NCBI GenBank assembly: GCA_965240365.1
Contig: OZ251218.1
Span: 3,100,001-3,164,000, forward strand
Direction of reading: 5' to 3'
Length of the DNA: 64,000 bases
Source: G965240365 sp965240365
GTDB lineage: Bacteria > Pseudomonadota > Gammaproteobacteria > Eutrophobiales > Eutrophobiaceae
The stretch's first letter is position 1; every line of letters begins with the position of its first letter. Shown here in pieces: positions 19,427 through 27,815 of the stretch. The notes under the pieces are model-generated. The model was not told where the DNA came from. It ran no database searches and saw only the letters and a program-made list of their open reading frames with translations. The position numbers were made by a program, and so were the translations under genes.

Positions 19427-20785
19427 ATGAGTATCAGGCGAATTCACGAACGGTATATTCTAGACTGGTTACGAAAAAAGCGTCGTAAGCCGTTGATTCT
19501 TAGAGGCGCCAGGCAAGTAGGCAAATCGACTCTGGTGCGGCATTTTGCCGTGAATAACGGTTTAACCCTGAACGAGGTGAATCTGGAGAAACATCTCCTG
19601 CTTGATGAAACATTCAAGAGCCTGGATATGAAAAGGATTATCCGTGATATCGAGGGATTGCTCGGCCGCAATATTCTCGCCGCGAACGGCCTGCTTTTTC
19701 TTGATGAGATTCAGGCGACCCCCCATGCCCTGGCCGCGCTGCGCTATTTCTATGAAGAACTGCCGGGTCTGCCGGTTATCGCCGCCGGCTCGCTGCTGGA
19801 ATTCACCCTGGCCCGGCACACCTTCCCCATGCCCGTAGGCCGGGTGGAGTATCACTACATGGGGCCGGTGAGTTTTCGCGAGTTTACATCCACTTTGGCG
19901 CCTGATCTGCCCGCCTGGATCGATGCCGCGGGCCGGTTTGAACGTATTCCCGATACGGCCCACCGCCGGCTGCTTGGTCTCTTGCGGGAGTTTCTCTTTG
20001 TGGGAGGGATGCCCGAAGCGGTTCAGGTGTATGCGGAATCACGATCACTCTCCGAGGTTCAAGAGGCGCAACGGTCTATCATCGACACTTATCGGGATGA
20101 CTTTGCCAAATACGCCGGCCCCGGAGAATTGATTCGCCTGCAAAGGGTATTCGACCGGATACCGCGCGGCATAGGGCAAAAGGTCAAGTACGCCAATTTT
20201 TCTCAAGAACAGCGCTCGCGGGAGATAAAGCACTGCATTGAACTGCTGAGCCAGGCCCTGGTATGCCGGAAAGTTATCGTGTCCCGCGCCTCGGGGCCGC
20301 CACTCGGCGCCGGGGCCAACGATAATAGTTATAAATTGATTTTCATGGACGTGGGGATTGTGAACCTGATGTGCGGCGGGCGCTGGAACGAGATTGCGGA
20401 GGTTTCGGAGCGGGTGCTGGTGAATGAAGGGCCGCTGGCCGAGCAGTTTATCGGTCAGCATCTGGCTTGTCTCGAACGGCATAAACCTGAACTCTTCTAC
20501 TGGCTGCGGGAGGGGCGCGCCAGCAACGCCGAGGTGGACTACCTGATCCCCAGGGGATCGGAGATTCTGCCGGTGGAGGTGAAGGCCGGGGCAAGCGGGT
20601 CATTGAAATCCCTGCAACAGTTCGTCCTGGAAAAAAGATACCCGCGCGCCCTGCGCTTTGATCTGAATAAACCATCGACCGCCGTGGTTCGCGCAAGGGC
20701 GCGAACGCGCGAATCGGTTAAGGAGGTGGAATTCGAGTTGCTTTCGCTGCCGTTATACGCCGTGGAAGGTTTGGCGATGTGCTGA
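19427..20785 (+). CDS. AAA-type ATPase with DUF4143 domain
   Basis: The 452-residue protein has a P-loop (LILRGARQVGKSTLV, residues about 23-37), a Walker B-like LLFLDEIQ, a sensor region AAGSLLEF followed by FPMPVGRVEYHYMGPVSFREF, and a C-terminal DUF4143 domain with a nuclease-like motif (NAEVDYLIPRGSEILPVEVKAG). This architecture is common and scattered among bacteria and archaea, often in accessory regions. The C-terminal D...EVK pattern resembles PD-(D/E)XK nucleases, but no function has been established for the family. It sits between rluC and a repeat block and is not part of the usual rne-fab order. The stop codon is followed at once by a 55-base repeat shared with position 22330. Confidence 0.85.
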   Translation: MSIRRIHERYILDWLRKKRRKPLILRGARQVGKSTLVRHFAVNNGLTLNEVNLEKHLLLDETFKSLDMKRIIRDIEGLLGRNILAANGLLFLDEIQATPHALAALRYFYEELPGLPVIAAGSLLEFTLARHTFPMPVGRVEYHYMGPVSFREFTSTLAPDLPAWIDAAGRFERIPDTAHRRLLGLLREFLFVGGMPEAVQVYAESRSLSEVQEAQRSIIDTYRDDFAKYAGPGELIRLQRVFDRIPRGIGQKVKYANFSQEQRSREIKHCIELLSQALVCRKVIVSRASGPPLGAGANDNSYKLIFMDVGIVNLMCGGRWNEIAEVSERVLVNEGPLAEQFIGQHLACLERHKPELFYWLREGRASNAEVDYLIPRGSEILPVEVKAGASGSLKSLQQFVLEKRYPRALRFDLNKPSTAVVRARARTRESVKEVEFELLSLPLYAVEGLAMC

Positions 20786-20840
20786 GCGCAGGGCTTTAGA
20801 GGTGCTGACAGAAGTGAGATTTTTATTGCCTGAAACCGCG
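20785..20840 (+). repeat. Direct repeat (about 55 bp), left copy flanking the toxin-antitoxin segment
   Basis: The stretch gcgcagggctttagaggtgc...gacagaagtgag through gcctgaaaccgcg is repeated at 22330-22384 with a few changes. The last 34 bases, beginning gacagaagtgag, are identical in both. The copies are in the same orientation and about 1.5 kb apart, on either side of the RHH/PIN pair. Confidence 0.75.
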
Positions 20841-20875
20841 CTTTGATCTTCATTCCGTGTCTTTATATTTCTGCC

Positions 20876-21150
20876 CCGCCATTCCCGCTTAAACGGGAAT
20901 GGATTACATAAACCACTGGATTCCGGCCTTCGCCGGGCGGCTACGGGCATCCTCGGCAGCCTGTTCCTGACGCTGCTCTACCACCTACATCCCTGTAGGC
21001 GTGCCCTCCCTGCCTGCAGCAGGCAGGTCGCCGCATACAGGACTTCCTGTCCATAAATGACGGCGGGGGCAATAGGCGCATTATGAGCAATACCTAACGA
21101 TACCGTGGCCAAGATAACTGACACCTTATTTTAGATGAGGTGACCCTGCT
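20876..21150. repeat. Family A repeat split by E and C blocks, followed by a family B copy
   Basis: The gap 20786-21228 has no gene. A family A unit starts at about 20876 but its second arm is interrupted by a reverse family E block (gcctgttcctgacgctgctc, about 20958-20977, continuing to 21000) and a family C palindrome (ctgcctgcagcaggcagg, 21011-21028). A family B copy in reverse orientation follows at about 21069-21150, ending ttagatgaggtgaccctg. Confidence 0.75.
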
Positions 21151-21228
21151 ATGCAATCTCCCTTATTTTCAGCCATATTATCAGTATGGTAAGATTATAT
21201 GTAATTTGAACACGTCGGGCAGGGAATT

Positions 21229-21501
21229 ATGGCAAGCACACCGGCAAAAAAGATCAAAACCACGCTCAATCTGGATACTTCCGTAAAGCGCAGAATTGAA
21301 GCGCTCGCCAAGAAGAAGGTTATCAGGAACCAGACCGAGTTCATTAACAGCGCCTTGCGAAAAAGCTTGGCGGAAATGGAAAAAGAAGCGAATTTACGCG
21401 GGCTTAAACACAGACTGCATAATTTGAAAGGCTACAAATCCGCTTTAACCGCCCTTGAAGCGCGAGATCAGGTCAGGGTTGAGAGCCTGGGTAATGCCTG
21501 A
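21229..21501 (+). CDS. Ribbon-helix-helix antitoxin-like protein
   Basis: The 90-residue protein has an N-terminal ribbon-helix-helix DNA-binding region (KIKTTLNLDTSVKRRIEALAKKK, then RNQTEFINSALRKSLAEME) and a charged C-terminal part that in such families wraps around the toxin. It directly precedes a PIN-domain frame; the ATG of that frame's expected start overlaps its stop (AATGCCTGA at 21493-21501), the usual arrangement of an autoregulated toxin-antitoxin operon. An antitoxin that also represses its own promoter is the likely role. The ATG start at 21229 has a weak AGGG-type ribosome site. Confidence 0.8.
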   Translation: MASTPAKKIKTTLNLDTSVKRRIEALAKKKVIRNQTEFINSALRKSLAEMEKEANLRGLKHRLHNLKGYKSALTALEARDQVRVESLGNA

Positions 21502-21930
21502 ATCTTGCCGTCATGCGTATTTATCAAGCTCTTTCTACCGGAAGAGGAAGACAGCGACAAAGCGCTGCGCTTGATGGATCGGATCATTGATGAGCGGATT
21601 AACGTATTGGCGCCGAGGATTTTTTACTACGAGGTATTTGGCATAGCAAGAAAGAGCGGGATCCCCACAGAAGCCGTATGGACTCTTTTGCAGGACTGCG
21701 AAGGCAGCCTGCTTGCTTATGTGAATGAAGATCAGGCAACGACTTGCAAGACGCTTTCAATTTGTGAACATGGCAATAAAAAATCAGGTTTTCCGACTTT
21801 TTACGATGCCAGCTATCACGCCCTTGCAATTCTGAATAAGGGCGAATTCATCACGGCGGACAAAAGGCACTATGAGAAAACCAGAACGCTTGGGCATGTC
21901 AGGCTCCTGGCTGATATGGCGTTGGTGTGA
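21494..21930 (+). pseudogene. PIN-domain toxin, apparently broken at its 5' end
   Basis: From a TTG at 21505 the frame reads a PIN domain: VFIKLFLPEEEDSDKA, the catalytic glutamate in RIFYYEVFGIARKSG, the aspartate in FPTFYDASYHALA and FITADKRHY near the end. PIN ribonucleases need a first aspartate near the N-terminus (usually V-I-D-A-S-V-F). Here SCVFIKLF lacks it, and the natural ATG at 21494, which overlaps the antitoxin stop, is in another frame that stops after 25 codons. A small deletion/insertion near 21505-21515 would explain both. The protein, if made from TTG, would lack a catalytic residue, so I treat it as inactivated. A sequencing error remains possible. Confidence 0.65.
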
Positions 21931-22109
21931 TGGGGGGAATGCCCTGCTGACATAGCCTGAAACGCCTGCAAGGCACCACGGCCGGGGCCTTCCTCTGGAC
22001 AGAAGGCGAAGGATGGGCGAGTCAGCGGGGATGATAGCCAAACATACCATTGTGGCCTTTTGCAGGCAGGTTTGGCAGACAGAATCGCAGTCCATTTCAC
22101 TCCCCGGCG

Positions 22110-22390
22110 CCGCTCTCCTGGATTCCGGCCTTCGCCGGAATGACAACGAAATAATAGACATATCCTGGAAACCTTCATTGTCATTCCAGCCTGTCTGCCG
22201 CAGGCAGGTTGGAATGACAACAAATATTTTACTTTGCCCCCGTCGTCATTCCAGCGAAAGCTGGAATCCAGTGGTTTATATAATTCATTCCCGTCTATGC
22301 GGGAATGACAACCAAATAGTTCATCCCCGGCGCAAGGCTTTGCGGATTCAGACAGAAGTGAGATTTTTATTGCCTGAAACCGCGATTTAT
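22110..22390. repeat. Family A and C repeats and right copy of the 55-bp direct repeat
   Basis: The gap 21931-22494 has no gene. It contains a family A half-unit (about 22120-22145), a family C variant (gcctgtctgccgcaggcagg, 22190-22209), a full family A unit (about 22247-22312), and the right copy of the 55-bp direct repeat (22330-22384). A partial family C palindrome (cccgcggcaggcagc) lies near 22420. Confidence 0.75.
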
Positions 22391-22494
22391 TATTAACATG
22401 GCAATTAAATAGCCCTGCCCGCGGCAGGCAGCTTAACCCGCGATATTATTAGCTGCCGGGTTATTAAATTAAAACTTGAGGGTAGTCAGCCATA

Positions 22495-23442
22495 ATGGAC
22501 AATTCGGAAAAGAAACAATCAGACAGGTTTAATCAGTCGCTTGCCAATGAACTGGCCAGGGAATTCCTGATCGAACAGCGGCGCGGCCGCCGTTGGGGTA
22601 TTTTCTTCAAATCGCTGTTGGCGCTTTATCTGTTTGGCCTGTTGTTCTTCTATATCAGTCAGGATCTGGAAATGGGCGGTTTCAGCAAGGGCAAACACAG
22701 CGCGTTGATTGATATCAACGGCATGATCGCCGCCAACAGGGAGGCGCGGGCCGATTTTGTCGTGACCGGTCTCAGAAGCGCCTTTGAAGACGAAAATACA
22801 GAGGGCGTGATTCTGCGCATCAACAGTCCGGGCGGCAGCGCGGTACAGGCCGGTTATATCAATGATGAAATCAACCGCCTGCGCGAAAAACACCCCGACA
22901 TTCCCGTGTATGCGGTGATCGGCGATATCTGCGCCTCCGGCGGTTATTATATTGCCGCGGCGGCGGATGAGATTTATGCCAACAAGGCCAGCCTGGTCGG
23001 CTCCATCGGCGTGGTCATGGCCGGGTTTGGCTTTGCCGACGCGCTGGACAAGCTGGGGGTGGAGCGGCGGCTTTTGCACGCGGGCGAAAACAAGGGCTTT
23101 ATGGACCCGTTTCAGCCGCTTAAAGACACCGATCAGGCCCATGCGCAGACCTTGCTGGATGAGATTCACGGACAGTTTATCGAGGTCGTCAAGCAGGGGC
23201 GCGGCGACAGGTTGACCGGCGCCGATGAGACGCTCTTTTCAGGCCTGATCTGGTCCGGGCGGGAGTCGGTCGAGTTGGGTCTGGTTGACGGCCTCGCCAG
23301 CGCCAGCCAGGTGGCCAGGGATATTATCGGCGCGGCCGATATTGTCGATTTTACCCGGCGCGAGGATTATCTGGGCCGCTTTGCCAGGAACATGGGTCTG
23401 GCCTTTTTCAGGGGCCTCGACAGCGGCTTTGAGTTGCGCTGA
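22495..23442 (+). CDS. S49-family signal peptide peptidase (SppA-like)
   Basis: The 315-residue protein is of the short SppA type, with one N-terminal transmembrane segment (IFFKSLLALYLFGLLFFYI, about residues 35-55) and a periplasmic S49 protease domain. Motifs: NSPGGSAVQAGYI, GDICASGGYYIAAAADEI (nucleophile serine in ASGG), SLVGSIGVVMAGF, and the distal LVDGLASA segment. SppA cleaves leftover signal peptides and has been linked to membrane quality control. The first ATG is at 22495 after a GAGGG-type ribosome site. It converges with maf, the two stops separated by only one base. In gammaproteobacteria an SppA-type gene is commonly found between rluC and maf, matching this layout. Confidence 0.92.
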   Translation: MDNSEKKQSDRFNQSLANELAREFLIEQRRGRRWGIFFKSLLALYLFGLLFFYISQDLEMGGFSKGKHSALIDINGMIAANREARADFVVTGLRSAFEDENTEGVILRINSPGGSAVQAGYINDEINRLREKHPDIPVYAVIGDICASGGYYIAAAADEIYANKASLVGSIGVVMAGFGFADALDKLGVERRLLHAGENKGFMDPFQPLKDTDQAHAQTLLDEIHGQFIEVVKQGRGDRLTGADETLFSGLIWSGRESVELGLVDGLASASQVARDIIGAADIVDFTRREDYLGRFARNMGLAFFRGLDSGFELR

Positions 23443-23443
23443 T

Positions 23444-24028
23444 TCAGGGCAGTTGCAGGCCCTCGCCGCGCAGCATTTGGCAAAGACGGATCAATGGCAG
23501 CCCGATCAGGGCGGTCGGGTCATTGCCTTCCATTTCCTCAACCAGGGCGATCCCGAGTTGTTCCGCCTTAAAACTGGCGGCGCAGTGCAAGGGCCGTTCC
23601 CTGGACAGATAATGCTCAATATCCTCGTCCGTCAATGGCCTGAAGCGGACGTTATAGGTGATGACATCGGCCTGATAGCGCCCGCTGCCGGCGTTAAACA
23701 GGCACAGGCCCGTGTGAAAGTTCACCTGCCGGCCGCTCATTGCGGCCAGTTGCCGCCTTGCTTCGCTGAAATCTCCGGGCTTGCCCAGTAAACGGGAACC
23801 CAGGGCCGCCACCTGATCCGAGCCGATAATCAGGCCCGAAGCGTGCCGTCCGGCGACACGGGCCGCCTTCTCGACCGCCAGCCGCCCGGCAAGCTCGGTT
23901 GCCGTCTCATTGTCCCCGCGAGTTTCATCAATATCGGGCGATTCACAACTAAAATTGACAAGCAGGCGTTGCAAAAGCGTTTTTCGGTAAACGGACGAGG
24001 AAGCCAGGATGATTTTTTTTGTTTTCAT
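23444..24028 (-). CDS. maf: Maf/YceF-type nucleotide pyrophosphatase
   Basis: The 194-residue protein has the Maf signature at its start (KIILASSSVYRKTLLQRL), the ESPDIDETR acidic motif, LIIGSDQVAALG, HTGLCLF and a late GNDPTALIGLPL segment. Maf proteins hydrolyse modified or non-canonical nucleoside triphosphates; the YceF branch, which neighbours rluC-yceD-rpmF in E. coli, prefers 7-methyl-GTP. The ATG at 24028 is chosen because conserved sequence begins there; the longer frame to 24085 adds 19 residues of no similarity. The gene is oriented against the neighbouring sppA-like gene and its 3' end touches it. Confidence 0.92.
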   Translation of the reverse strand: MKTKKIILASSSVYRKTLLQRLLVNFSCESPDIDETRGDNETATELAGRLAVEKAARVAGRHASGLIIGSDQVAALGSRLLGKPGDFSEARRQLAAMSGRQVNFHTGLCLFNAGSGRYQADVITYNVRFRPLTDEDIEHYLSRERPLHCAASFKAEQLGIALVEEMEGNDPTALIGLPLIRLCQMLRGEGLQLP

Positions 24029-24142
24029 TATAATGCCGCGTGTTATTTTCAATGAATTTTCAGGATTATGCCGGAAAAATTTCACGACAGGGCAGGGCAG
24101 TATATGCTGAAACGAAACCGCTCGAAATATGAGTTCTGAATT

Positions 24143-25378
24143 ATGACGACACGCGCTGAATTATTGGAAATTATAGCGAACGGCGAGAATTCCGGCGTCG
24201 AATTCAAGCGGGACGATCTGCAAAACTACGCCCTGGCCAGGGAACTGGTCGCATTCTCCAATTTTGAAGGCGGCACGGTGCTGCTCGGCGTCGAAGACGA
24301 TGGAACTGTTTCGGGCCTGGCGCGGGAAAACCTGGAGGAATGGGTCATGACGGTATGCCGGGACAAGATCAGGCCCGGAATCATTCCCTTCTTCGATATT
24401 ATCAAAGACGTAGAATCAGGCAAAGATATAGCCGTTGTTCGCGTGCTGCGTGGACTCAATGTTCACAGCCAGTGGCACAACAACAGTAACACCTATTACA
24501 TTCGGGTCGGCACACAAAGCCGGGAAGCCAGCCAGGAAGAACTTGCGCGTCTGTTCCAGCAGCGCCGAACATTTCGGGCTGAACTGTTGCCGATTTCCGG
24601 CGCAACGGTCAACGATCTCGATCGCCGCCGCCTCAAGGACTATTTCGGGCGTGTCCGGCAACAGGAAGTCCCGGAGGATCGTGATGATACAGGGTGGCAA
24701 ACGCTGCTGGTGAACACGGAGATCATGGTTGAAGACGGTGTAACGCTTTCAGGGATGCTGCTCTTTGGGAAGACGCCAAACAGGTTTCTGCCGCAAGCCG
24801 GGATTGATGCGGCGGCCTTTCCGGGGACGGAAAAGGACTACGCGGCAAGGGAGCGCGCTACCCTGCGCGGGCCGCTGACGTCGCTCATGGATCGGAACGG
24901 AGATATTCTTGAAGCCGGGCTGGTTGAAAAAGCGGTTGAATTCGTCAGGCGCAACACCCCCGTGACCGCCGTGCTTGAGGATGGCGCGCGCCGGATGGAA
25001 AGACCCGCGTACCCTGTTGAAGCGATCCGGGAGGCCGTGGTCAATGCCGTTATCCACCGCGACTACCTTCTTGCCAATACGGATATCGAACTGGTCATTT
25101 ATGAAGATCGGCTGGAGATCATCTCGCCGGGCCGGCTGCCAAACGGTATAACGCCCGAGAGGATGCGCGCGGGCGCGCGGGCCGCGCGCAATCAGATATT
25201 GAAAGACGTGATGCGCGACTATCGCTATCTGGAGCACATGGGGATGGGGATCCCTCGCAAGATCATCCGGGGTATGCGGGAACATAATGGCACCGAACCC
25301 GATCTGATCGAACAGGGCGAGCGCTTCCTCGTGCGCCTGTTTGAGAAAGCGCCTGGGCATAAACCCGTCCGGGATTGA
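24143..25378 (+). CDS. AlbA_2 (Schlafen-like) domain protein with ATP-binding C-terminal domain
   Basis: The 411-residue protein has an N-terminal AlbA_2/divergent AAA-4 domain (ENSGVEFKRDDLQNYALARE, AFSNFEGGTVLLGVEDDG, YYIRVGTQSREAS), and a C-terminal GHKL-like segment (IREAVVNAVIHRDYLLANTDIELVIYEDRLEIISPG) with an N box, then the MGMGIPRKIIRGM segment. This architecture is annotated as a putative transcriptional regulator or DNA-binding ATPase, and some members function in phage defence or SOS-like regulation. It lies between maf and yceD, where the E. coli order has no gene, so it is probably an insertion. Family B repeats follow it. A defence role is only a possibility. Confidence 0.8.
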   Translation: MTTRAELLEIIANGENSGVEFKRDDLQNYALARELVAFSNFEGGTVLLGVEDDGTVSGLARENLEEWVMTVCRDKIRPGIIPFFDIIKDVESGKDIAVVRVLRGLNVHSQWHNNSNTYYIRVGTQSREASQEELARLFQQRRTFRAELLPISGATVNDLDRRRLKDYFGRVRQQEVPEDRDDTGWQTLLVNTEIMVEDGVTLSGMLLFGKTPNRFLPQAGIDAAAFPGTEKDYAARERATLRGPLTSLMDRNGDILEAGLVEKAVEFVRRNTPVTAVLEDGARRMERPAYPVEAIREAVVNAVIHRDYLLANTDIELVIYEDRLEIISPGRLPNGITPERMRAGARAARNQILKDVMRDYRYLEHMGMGIPRKIIRGMREHNGTEPDLIEQGERFLVRLFEKAPGHKPVRD

Positions 25379-25401
25379 GGAACGGGGCCAGTCAAGGGCT
25401 G

Positions 25402-25503
25402 GGGTCGCCTCATCTAAATTACTAACATAACGGGTGATATGAGCGATACCAACGATACCGTGGCCAGGATACCTGACGCCTTATTTTAGATGAGGTGACC
25501 CTG
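25402..25503. mobile_element. Family B MITE-like element, 102 bp
   Basis: Runs from GGGTCGCCTCATCTAAA to TTTAGATGAGGTGACCCTG, so the imperfect terminal inverted repeats match those of the copy at 12345-12448. The inner part contains the shared gatacc...cgataccgtggccaggat block. A further partial copy is at 25708-25803. Confidence 0.7.
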
Positions 25504-25569
25504 CCTTCCTGCTAAAGCCCTGCCTACTATAGGCAGACAGGATGACTGAAAGCCAAAATAACACCCCCT

Positions 25570-25803
25570 ACGTCATTCCAGCGAAAGCTGGAATCCAGGA
25601 GGGTGGGCCGGGATGTGAAATGAGCGACAGTTCTGTCTAATTGTCATTCCCGCCTGAGCGGGAATGTATGACATAAACCACTGGATTCCAGCTTTCGCTG
25701 GAATGACGGCGGGGGCGATAGGCGCATGTATGAGCAATACTAACGATACCGTGGCCAGGATAGCTGACACCTTATTTCAGATGAGGTGACCCTGTATTTT
25801 AGG
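25570..25803. repeat. Family A repeats and a second family B copy before yceD
   Basis: After the MITE-like element, a family A half-unit (about 25572-25600) and a full reverse family A unit (about 25640-25710) lead into a family B partial copy (about 25708-25803) ending with ttagatgaggtgaccctg-like sequence repeated twice. No gene is seen between 25379 and 25871. Confidence 0.75.
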
Positions 25804-25871
25804 TAAGGTGGCCCTGAGTCAAAGACAGATTCTTTTGACACCACTACAGACAGGCTATAAACTCTGCCGCC

Positions 25872-26390
25872 GTGACCAGCACCGAAGCGCCGCAATTTAT
25901 CCGCTTATCGTGCCTGACAGAGGGCCGGGAGCAGATTCAGGGCAGACTGAAACTGACGGCATTCAGGCGTTTGCCCGAGACAGTATTAAACCGGCAGGCT
26001 GAACTCGGCTACAGGCTGTCCTTTTATGTGGATGAAGCCGGCGCCCGCGTGGTTGATGCCGAGATTGAGGCTGGCCTGATTATGGATTGCCAGCGCTGCT
26101 TAAAACCTGTCGCTGTGCCCGTTCACAACAGAACCCTGCTGGCGGTGACGGCCAGCGATGAGAAAATTCAGTCGCTTGACGAAAAATATGAACCCCTGCC
26201 GTCAGACAGCGATGAGCTTTCCCTGATACAATTGCTTGAAGACGAGTTGCTGCTGGCAATGCCGTTCTCGCCCTTGCATCCGAAAGCCGAATGCGCGGGC
26301 AAACAGGAATTGGATAAAATCAACGCCGAGGCCCGCCCCGGCCCGTTTGCGGCCCTGGCCGCCCTGGCAAGCGAGGCCGACCGAAAATAA
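25872..26390 (+). CDS. yceD: YceD/DUF177 family protein
   Basis: The 172-residue protein matches DUF177, the 23S rRNA accumulation protein family, with the conserved C-x2-C pair (LIMDCQRCLKPVAVPV) and the acidic EDELLLAMPFSPLHPKAEC stretch near the end. E. coli YceD and plant relatives are needed for normal 23S rRNA levels. It starts with GTG at 25872, the only reasonable start in front of the conserved region. It precedes rpmF by 142 bases, as in most gammaproteobacteria. Confidence 0.9.
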   Translation: MTSTEAPQFIRLSCLTEGREQIQGRLKLTAFRRLPETVLNRQAELGYRLSFYVDEAGARVVDAEIEAGLIMDCQRCLKPVAVPVHNRTLLAVTASDEKIQSLDEKYEPLPSDSDELSLIQLLEDELLLAMPFSPLHPKAECAGKQELDKINAEARPGPFAALAALASEADRK

Positions 26391-26532
26391 CGGGATGACT
26401 GCCGGGCGGCGGACAGGATTAAGGCTGAAAACAGGGCAGGGCGCGTGATGCGCTCTTATTTTTTCGCGCGGCAGCGAAGCCTGATGCCGGGATCAATAAC
26501 AGACAGATTTAACCTAAGGAGACAAGCAGGCC

Positions 26533-26718
26533 ATGGCCGTTCAAAAAAGCAAAAAATCAAATTCAAGACGCGGCATGCGCCGGTCTCACTCGGCCTTGCG
26601 CGGGCCCGCGTTATCCATTGAGCCGGAATCGGGCGAAGTGCATCTGCGTCATAATATCAGCGCCGAGGGTTATTACCGGGGCCGCAGGATCCTGCAAACC
26701 GAAGAAAAGCAGGAATAA
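26533..26718 (+). CDS. rpmF: 50S ribosomal protein L32
   Basis: The 61-residue protein begins MAVQKSKKSNSRRGMRRSHS, the hallmark L32 start, and ends with the conserved HNISAEGYYRGRRIL. The zinc-ribbon cysteines present in some L32 proteins are absent (C-minus form). A TAAGGAGA ribosome site lies about 12 bases before the ATG. It sits in the yceD-rpmF-plsX-fab order expected in gammaproteobacteria, where rpmF is cotranscribed with the lipid genes and links ribosome production to membrane synthesis. Confidence 0.97.
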   Translation: MAVQKSKKSNSRRGMRRSHSALRGPALSIEPESGEVHLRHNISAEGYYRGRRILQTEEKQE

Positions 26719-26792
26719 TCAGCTTCCGGCGCAAACTAACACCGCATTAAGCCGGCCACAGGGCGGCTAATGCCCCTACACACCTCCAAATC

Positions 26793-27815
26793 TTGAAAGC
26801 AACAATCGCACTGGACGCAATGGGCGGGGATTACGGTCCGCCTGAGATCGTCCCCGCGGCGCTATCCAGTCTCGCTAAATATCCCGACTTGAATCTGGCG
26901 CTGGTCGGCCGGGAAGATATCCTGCGGGCCGAACTGGACAGGCAGGCGGTAAAGTCACGGGAGCGGATCAGGATCGTGGCGGCCAATGAAATTGTCGAGA
27001 TGCACGAACCGCCCTCGCAGGCGCTAAAAAACAAAAAAGATTCATCAATGCGGATTGCGATCGAGCAGGTGCGGGACGGGCAGGCGGCGGCCTGTGTCAG
27101 CGCCGGCAACACCGGCGCCCTGATGGCGACCGCGCGTTTTATTTTAAAGATGCTGCCGGGGATTGACCGGCCGGCCATCTGCACCACCATCCCCGGCAAG
27201 AACGGCCATACCCATGTGCTTGATCTGGGCGCGAACGTGGACTCGACCTCGGAACAACTGTTTCAGTTTGCGATCATGGGCGCGCAACTGGCGAGCGCCG
27301 TGGAAAACAAGGCCAATCCGAGTATTGCCCTGCTGAACGTGGGCGAAGAGGAAATAAAGGGGAATGACCGGGTGAAACAGGCGGCGGCGCTGCTGGCGGA
27401 GAGCAATCTGAATTATATCGGTTATGTCGAGGGCACGGATCTCTACACCGGCGAGATTGATGTGATTGTCTGTGACGGTTTTGTCGGCAATATTGCCTTG
27501 AAAACCAGCGAAGGTCTGGCGGATTTCCTGCGTCATCAGGCCACCGCCCAGTTCAAAAGCACGCTTTATTCCAGGTTTGCCGCGCTGGTGGCGATGCCGG
27601 TGTTGAAGGCGCTGCGGCAAAAGATTGACCCGAAGCGCTATAACGGGGCTTCCCTGCTCGGGCTGCGGGGCATCGTGATAAAAAGCCACGGCAGCGCCGA
27701 CCGGGTATCCTTTGCCACGGCGATCGAGGAGGCTATCCTGGAGGTTGAAAAAAATATCGCCGAGCGGATAGGCGCAAAACTGGAACAATTTCTGACGGGC
27801 CGGCAGGAAGCCTGA
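26793..27815 (+). CDS. plsX: Phosphate acyltransferase PlsX
   Basis: PlsX makes acyl-phosphate from acyl-ACP for the first step of phospholipid synthesis. The 340-residue protein has the family start KATIALDAMGGDYGP, the ACVSAGNTGALMATA and DLGANVDSTSEQL motifs, LLNVGEEEIKGND and CDGFVGNIALKTSEG. Translation starts at TTG 26793, which lies exactly where PlsX proteins begin; no ATG is available before the conserved MGGD. No clear ribosome site precedes it, so translation is probably weak or coupled. The stop is directly adjacent to the fabH ATG. Confidence 0.95.
   Translation: MKATIALDAMGGDYGPPEIVPAALSSLAKYPDLNLALVGREDILRAELDRQAVKSRERIRIVAANEIVEMHEPPSQALKNKKDSSMRIAIEQVRDGQAAACVSAGNTGALMATARFILKMLPGIDRPAICTTIPGKNGHTHVLDLGANVDSTSEQLFQFAIMGAQLASAVENKANPSIALLNVGEEEIKGNDRVKQAAALLAESNLNYIGYVEGTDLYTGEIDVIVCDGFVGNIALKTSEGLADFLRHQATAQFKSTLYSRFAALVAMPVLKALRQKIDPKRYNGASLLGLRGIVIKSHGSADRVSFATAIEEAILEVEKNIAERIGAKLEQFLTGRQEA

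Noticed and set aside
26780..26790. CACCTCC before plsX as an anti-Shine-Dalgarno-like regulatory element
   Set aside because: A seven-base resemblance to the 16S rRNA tail is likely chance, and no pairing partner near the TTG was found.
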